NCBI RefSeq assembly: GCF_014529945.1
Contig: NZ_JACVFB010000006.1
Coordinates: forward strand, 248,001 to 312,000
DNA: 64,000 bases
From: Chitinophaga varians
GTDB lineage: Bacteria > Bacteroidota > Bacteroidia > Chitinophagales > Chitinophagaceae
Direction: 5' to 3'
How positions within the stretch are numbered: the first letter of the stretch is position 1; each line of letters begins with the position of its first letter. Both the position numbers and the translations under genes were made by a program. Positions 60,160 through 64,000 of this stretch are shown one piece after another. Under the pieces are notes generated by a model. It searched no databases and had not been told where the DNA came from. It was given only the letters and a program-made list of their open reading frames with translations.

Positions 60160-61284
60160 ATGAGACGCTGGTATCTTATAGGGTTGTTTGTCTGCCTTCT
60201 CACTGTTCCGGCTATGGCGCAGCAGGTTGACTTCTGCGGCGAAGTGGTGCCAATGGAGCGGGACTTTGTGTCGTTCCGGCTTATGGACGTCATTAAAAGG
60301 AATCTTCGTTACCAGGGATATCTGCCGGCACTTCGTTCCAAGGCGGAGATGTATTTTCCGGTGATAGAACCTATTCTGCAACAGTATCAGGTGCCACTGG
60401 ACTTTAAATACCTGCCTATTGTGGAGAGCGGCCTTACCAACGCCACGTCTCCGGTAGGGGCGCAGGGCGTATGGCAGATAATGCCGGGTACCGCCGCAGA
60501 ACTGGGGTTAACCGTTGCCGGCAGTTACGATGAACGTAATCACCTGATAAAGGCCACCCATGCCGCCTGCCGGCTGATACGGATGTTGCATGATCAGCTA
60601 CAGTCCTGGACCCTGGCCGCTGCAGCCTATAACTGCGGCGCAGGCAATATCTCCAAAAACATCCGCCGGCAGGGTAGTCGTGATTATTATCAGCTGATGC
60701 TGAATAATGAAACGGCGCAGTATATCTACAAAATCATCGCTATCAAACAGCTGTTTGAAAGCCCTGAGCTATACCTGCCAGGGTTTGGTTATAATGTCTT
60801 TGCCAAAAGCGACAGCAAAGGCTCCGTGTTTGCCAATCCGCAAACGCCGCCTCCCGGTAATATTCAGGATTTTAATACCATTCGCATCAACATCGGCAAA
60901 AAAGCGTTGCCGAAACAATCCACCACCGTATATACTGCCCGTTTGCAGACCAACACCGCTTTTCACGACGGAGAGCTGGTGAGTATTCATATGCTGGACA
61001 ACATGCAGGCCAATGGCGTGTATGTGGGACGTAATGCCAGTTTATCGGGCAAAGGCTGGATTGTCAGCAACCGGGTGTATGTGGACCTCGGCTTTGGGAA
61101 TACCGTGGTGCTTTGCGCTACAGATGGTAAAAAAGGGGTGCCGCTCGATCTGTTAAAGACCGGCGGCGAAGTAAGGTTGCTGAATACAGATAATCACATC
61201 AGTACATCGTTAATGAATACACGGAATGGGAATGTATTGGCAGACTTTTCTTCCAGCTGGAGCAGCAATTCCTCTTTTAAATAA
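60160..61284 (+). CDS. Lytic transglycosylase of the T6SS locus
   Basis: A 374-residue secreted SLT-domain protein with signal peptide 1-20. The catalytic Glu89 lies in KYLPIVESGLTNA, followed by SPVGAQGVWQIMPGTAAELG and AAAYNCGAGNI, the usual MltD-like motifs. The C-terminal 130 residues (VSIHMLDNMQANGVYVGRNA) are beta-rich, not LysM. It opens peptidoglycan strands so that the envelope-spanning complex can be built. The last 91 bases run antisense to the end of tssF. It follows the TraN-like gene by 11 bases and probably belongs to the same unit. Confidence 0.92.
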   Translation: MRRWYLIGLFVCLLTVPAMAQQVDFCGEVVPMERDFVSFRLMDVIKRNLRYQGYLPALRSKAEMYFPVIEPILQQYQVPLDFKYLPIVESGLTNATSPVGAQGVWQIMPGTAAELGLTVAGSYDERNHLIKATHAACRLIRMLHDQLQSWTLAAAAYNCGAGNISKNIRRQGSRDYYQLMLNNETAQYIYKIIAIKQLFESPELYLPGFGYNVFAKSDSKGSVFANPQTPPPGNIQDFNTIRINIGKKALPKQSTTVYTARLQTNTAFHDGELVSIHMLDNMQANGVYVGRNASLSGKGWIVSNRVYVDLGFGNTVVLCATDGKKGVPLDLLKTGGEVRLLNTDNHISTSLMNTRNGNVLADFSSSWSSNSSFK

Positions 61285-63026
61285 TGCAGATTGGCAGATG
61301 GGTATTTAGCGATGGACTGTTGTAGTTGCAGCTTAATATCCATAGTCCTTACATAACCCGCATTGCCGCCGGGTTGCAGGCTTACGCCTTTAGTTACGCC
61401 GGCTGCCTTCAGCTCCTTGCCGAAAATAGTGCGGCATAATGCTTTGATATCTTCCGGCGTCACAATCCTGTTGTGCGACAACAAGTGGGAACGATACAGA
61501 TTGATTTTCTCATCAATGTTCAACCGGTCTTTGCCGCCTTGTGTATTGGTCAGCAGGGTAATGCTGCCTGGTTTGGTTTGTATGCTGCCATATTCCAGCA
61601 GTTTGCTGCCCATGCGGATATTATTGGCAGCAGTGCCGTTGGTGGAGTAAAATTCAATGAAGATATAAGCGGCATTTTCTTTCGGCTTCACCATCACATA
61701 GGGAATATTTCCTTTGTTGGAACCGGGTTGCAGCTGTTCTTCCAGCGAAGCGATCAGCTGGTGCAGTTCCCGCATGCGATTGGTGACGTAGTCATTTTTT
61801 ACTTCTTCGAACAGCGAGCTTTCATCCCGTATCACTTCCATGAGATAGGCGATCACTTCTTTGGCCTCGCGGGTATCGAACCGGCCGATGCCGCTACTGC
61901 GGACTACCAGTTCTCCTTCCTGCATCTGGCCTGCTGTGGCGAAGTTGCGGACATAGTAATCTGTTCCTTCCAGGTCGTATACTCTTTTGATATCGAAGAA
62001 AATATCCGGTGTCTGGAGGGGGATAATATTGAGATAACGGTTCAGTTTCAGTGACTGTTCGTTGTTTTTTTTGTTGATAACAGGGAAACAGTTGATGCTG
62101 CAATAGAGATCTTCCAGCAGCGTATGATGCAGTGCTTCCGGGAATTCGATACGGATCCACTGTACTTCTTTCTGTAGCTTTTCTGCTTCCTGCCCGAAGG
62201 TGCTGACCAGCATCGCAGGCAGCGGGCTTGCACCTGTCTTATGGGTACGTGTATCCGTAATCGTGAGGAAGTGTTTGCGGAACCGTTGCAGAATATGCTG
62301 GCTGTAGCGGGCGTTGGTATCTACAGCCACTTCCACCATTCTTTCTATTTCTTCCTCGTCAACAGGGCGGCTGTGGTGATAGCCGGCTTTTACGGTCACC
62401 TCTGTATCGTTAATGAAAAAGCGCGCCAATGGCAGGTAGTGATAGAACATCTCCTGCTGGTGGACATTGCGCAGGTCAAAGAAGAATGACATGCCTTCGT
62501 AACTGAGGTTGGCATCTTCGAGCGAGAGTCCCAGCCACAGGTGATTAGGTGCCGCGTCCGGCAGGGTATGGCCCTGGAGGATTTGTTCTTTGAACCAGTT
62601 GTCGCGGGTTTCGTATAGTTTGCTGCCGATGCCCAGGTATTGCACATGGCCTTTAAAGAGGCGGTGTGTGGTGACTGGCGAAAAGAAAAGGTCCTGGCTG
62701 TTATGCCCGGCTTTGGTATGGTGATAGAATTGATGATCGGCCTGAATATCGGCGGAAGTTTCGGTAGACATGGCATGGAGGATACCAAAGGCAGGCTGGC
62801 TGCTGGTGATAGGTTCCGGCATCATGATCTGGGCCAGCCTTTCCACGAGGCGGGCGTGTGAAACATCTACTTCGCCTGATATTTTTTCCAGTTCGCTGGC
62901 ACAGGCTTCCAGCAGGAGTTGTACGATGGGGTCAAAAGAAGTTTCCACTTCCGCGTCGGGGTATCCCCACAGGCGGGCAGCGGTTTTCAGCATACGGTCC
63001 TTTATCCGCTCTTTTTTTTCTTTCAT
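61194..63026 (-). CDS. tssF: T6SS baseplate protein TssF
   Basis: A 610-residue baseplate wedge protein. The opening MKEKKERIKDRMLKTAARLWG followed by DPIVQLLLEACASELEKISG, then HARLVERLAQIMMPEP, is the family start. NAYFIFIEFYSTNGT-like strands and GVTKGVSLQPGGNAGYVRTM follow. The length fits TssF. It lies 64 bases after tssE in the minus-strand operon that runs in from the right edge. The terminal 91 bases overlap the convergent transglycosylase gene. Confidence 0.92.
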   Translation of the reverse strand: MKEKKERIKDRMLKTAARLWGYPDAEVETSFDPIVQLLLEACASELEKISGEVDVSHARLVERLAQIMMPEPITSSQPAFGILHAMSTETSADIQADHQFYHHTKAGHNSQDLFFSPVTTHRLFKGHVQYLGIGSKLYETRDNWFKEQILQGHTLPDAAPNHLWLGLSLEDANLSYEGMSFFFDLRNVHQQEMFYHYLPLARFFINDTEVTVKAGYHHSRPVDEEEIERMVEVAVDTNARYSQHILQRFRKHFLTITDTRTHKTGASPLPAMLVSTFGQEAEKLQKEVQWIRIEFPEALHHTLLEDLYCSINCFPVINKKNNEQSLKLNRYLNIIPLQTPDIFFDIKRVYDLEGTDYYVRNFATAGQMQEGELVVRSSGIGRFDTREAKEVIAYLMEVIRDESSLFEEVKNDYVTNRMRELHQLIASLEEQLQPGSNKGNIPYVMVKPKENAAYIFIEFYSTNGTAANNIRMGSKLLEYGSIQTKPGSITLLTNTQGGKDRLNIDEKINLYRSHLLSHNRIVTPEDIKALCRTIFGKELKAAGVTKGVSLQPGGNAGYVRTMDIKLQLQQSIAKYPSANLHYLKEELLLQLEEKSANTFPFRVFINDVLM

Positions 63027-63040
63027 GTATCAGGTAGTTG

Positions 63041-63073
63041 CACGCAAAGGCGCTATGGAGCGCGAAAGCGCAA
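63041..63073. repeat. Half copy of a class B element between tssE and tssF
   Basis: CACGCAAAGGCGC, then CGCGAAAGCGCAAAGA, repeats the CGCAAAG words of the elements at 22576-22731 and 25828-25952, but with no opposing outer arm. It fills most of the 64-base gap between two co-directional baseplate genes. Confidence 0.6.
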
Positions 63074-63090
63074 AGATTTTTAGACAGTTG

Positions 63091-63522
63091 TTAATCGTAC
63101 GACAGTGGGCTGATATAAAAGTAGCTGGTGTACTGGAAGGGGTTGTTGTTTTTGGCCAGTGTACCACTAACGGTGACCCGTATCTTTTTTTTCATCTTAC
63201 GGGCGGGCGCCAGCATCAGCTCTTCCTGATTGACGGCCGCTACCACACGTATCTGTGCCAGTCGTTTTTCGTACCGTAGTACCGCCGTTTTAACGGCGTT
63301 TTCTATTTGTTCCTTCACCTCGTTGTTAGAGGCTTTGATATCAAAATCACTGTCCCACCACTGACAACCGTACTGGGGGTCGTCTTTATTTTCCCCCAGT
63401 ACAGTAGTGATCAGCAGGTGAATATGTTGTGCTACGGATTCTTCCAGGTTGACAGCCGGCACGTCTTTCTTTTGCAGCAGCTGGGAGAAGTCCATGGGTA
63501 GCTTATAATATTTTCCTTTCAT
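63091..63522 (-). CDS. tssE: T6SS baseplate protein TssE (gp25-like)
   Basis: A 143-residue gp25/GPW-family protein. The core has ESVAQHIHLLITTVLGENKD, then DPQYGCQWWDSDFD, the place of the conserved gp25 glutamate-arginine core, and EKRLAQIRVVAAVNQEELML. It joins sheath to baseplate. It is nine bases after the PKD-like gene and 64 before tssF, all on the minus strand. Confidence 0.9.
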   Translation of the reverse strand: MKGKYYKLPMDFSQLLQKKDVPAVNLEESVAQHIHLLITTVLGENKDDPQYGCQWWDSDFDIKASNNEVKEQIENAVKTAVLRYEKRLAQIRVVAAVNQEELMLAPARKMKKKIRVTVSGTLAKNNNPFQYTSYFYISPLSYD

Positions 63523-63531
63523 GGAAATCGA

Positions 63532-64000
63532 TTAAAAAATACCCAGTAATTTTTTCCGGTCGTACATGATCCTGATCTCTTTCACGCATCCGTTGGCGTC
63601 TTTGACCAGGTTCACTTTTTCTATTTTGAATTTCTTTTTGCCGTATATGCGTGAGCAGAAGTGGGCAAAGTTATCTGTTTCCTTATCGTTGAGCAGTACA
63701 CGGGCCGACAGGTTGTCGCACAGGTACTTGGAGAAATCGCCGGCGCTTTTTTGTTTGGTCGTCACCTGTGTGAGCATGAACAGGAATTCGTCATCGGCCA
63801 CTGCCGGTGCGGTGGGGCCTTTGGGTTTTTCCGGCTCCACAGTGGGTGGTGGTGGCGGCGGTGGTGTGAATCCCGGATCGGGGGTGGGGTCCACGGCCTG
63901 CGGCCTTGCGGGGAAGACCGTGATACGTTTCATCACCATGTGGGCGGTGTCGCCATTGACGATCAGTGACAGGGTCCTTTCGCCTGGTGAGGAGAACGTG
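63532..64000 (-). CDS. C-terminal part of a PKD-like protein (partial, right edge)
   Basis: The minus-strand frame is open to the right edge. The last 155 or so residues are visible. They start FSSPGERTLSLIVNGDTAHM then VMKRITVFPA, the end of a PKD-type beta sandwich. A proline-rich linker (TPDPGFTPPPPPPPTVEPEK) follows, then a 90-residue domain with FLFMLTQVTTKQKSAGDFSK and CSRIYGKKKFKIEKVNLV. PKD-containing proteins occur in Bacteroidota T6SS loci. An internal ATG at 63939 is probably not the true start because the frame continues upstream. Confidence 0.72.
   Translation of the reverse strand, partial: TFSSPGERTLSLIVNGDTAHMVMKRITVFPARPQAVDPTPDPGFTPPPPPPPTVEPEKPKGPTAPAVADDEFLFMLTQVTTKQKSAGDFSKYLCDNLSARVLLNDKETDNFAHFCSRIYGKKKFKIEKVNLVKDANGCVKEIRIMYDRKKLLGIF

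Overview
The window reads as chromosomal DNA of a Bacteroidota bacterium, most likely Chitinophagaceae and Chitinophaga-like. Evidence: a SusC/SusD outer-membrane pair, a FecR-type protein, LytTR regulator, several intergenic TAnnTTTG elements (the Bacteroidota -7 box), a DPE2-like 4-alpha-glucanotransferase with two starch-binding domains, and a Bacteroidota-type (subtype iii) type VI secretion locus. I saw no rRNA, tRNA, insertion sequence, phage or CRISPR array.

Region 1 (1-36 kb) is mostly housekeeping. It starts with a LytTR response regulator, a TetR regulator plus alpha/beta hydrolase that share a predicted operator, a Tat/lipobox TIM-barrel protein, a dienelactone hydrolase, an orphan FecR domain protein, proline dehydrogenase and a SusC/SusD pair. 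Next come thyA-folA, dnaG, a thiolase, the pyruvate dehydrogenase E1 beta subunit, cysE-cysM, an NtrC-type regulator without a DNA-binding domain, signal peptidase I, cytidine deaminase, a TPR protein, argS, two outer-membrane proteins, a GNAT enzyme, dnaK, malQ and a dipeptide epimerase. Many gene borders here carry long palindromic elements of four recurring sequence classes. Most double as terminators, several abut stop codons, and one runs into the malQ reading frame.

Region 2 (36.8-46.2 kb, minus strand) is a tightly packed seven-gene operon. In order of transcription it encodes a C25/caspase-like cysteine peptidase, a 95-residue beta-rich protein, a 208-residue protein, a MoxR AAA+ ATPase, a 251-residue protein, a von Willebrand A protein with a long C-terminal beta region, and an 864-residue helical-repeat plus beta-propeller-like protein. 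This fits the MoxR-vWA-beta-propeller (bpX) ternary systems predicted by comparative genomics to act in conflict or cell-fate responses. Here the set is headed by a protease and sits a few genes from a T6SS. It is the best candidate for a poorly described system.

Region 3 (46.3-49.2 kb, plus strand) holds a secreted PmoA-family (DUF6807) protein behind a perfect LacI-type operator palindrome, and two membrane proteins, one of them DUF3137.

Region 4 (49.2-64 kb) is a T6SS of the Bacteroidota type: hcp/tssD, a 375-residue unknown, vgrG and a helical-repeat protein on the minus strand; clpV, tssB, tssC, a TraN/DUF4138-like secreted protein and a lytic transglycosylase on the plus strand; then tssF, tssE and the C-terminal part of a PKD-like protein on the minus strand, running off the right edge. 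Sheath (TssBC), tube (Hcp), spike (VgrG), recycling ATPase (ClpV) and baseplate (TssE, TssF) are present. Other baseplate and membrane parts (TssK, TssG, TssN-R) are not seen and would be expected beyond 64 kb.
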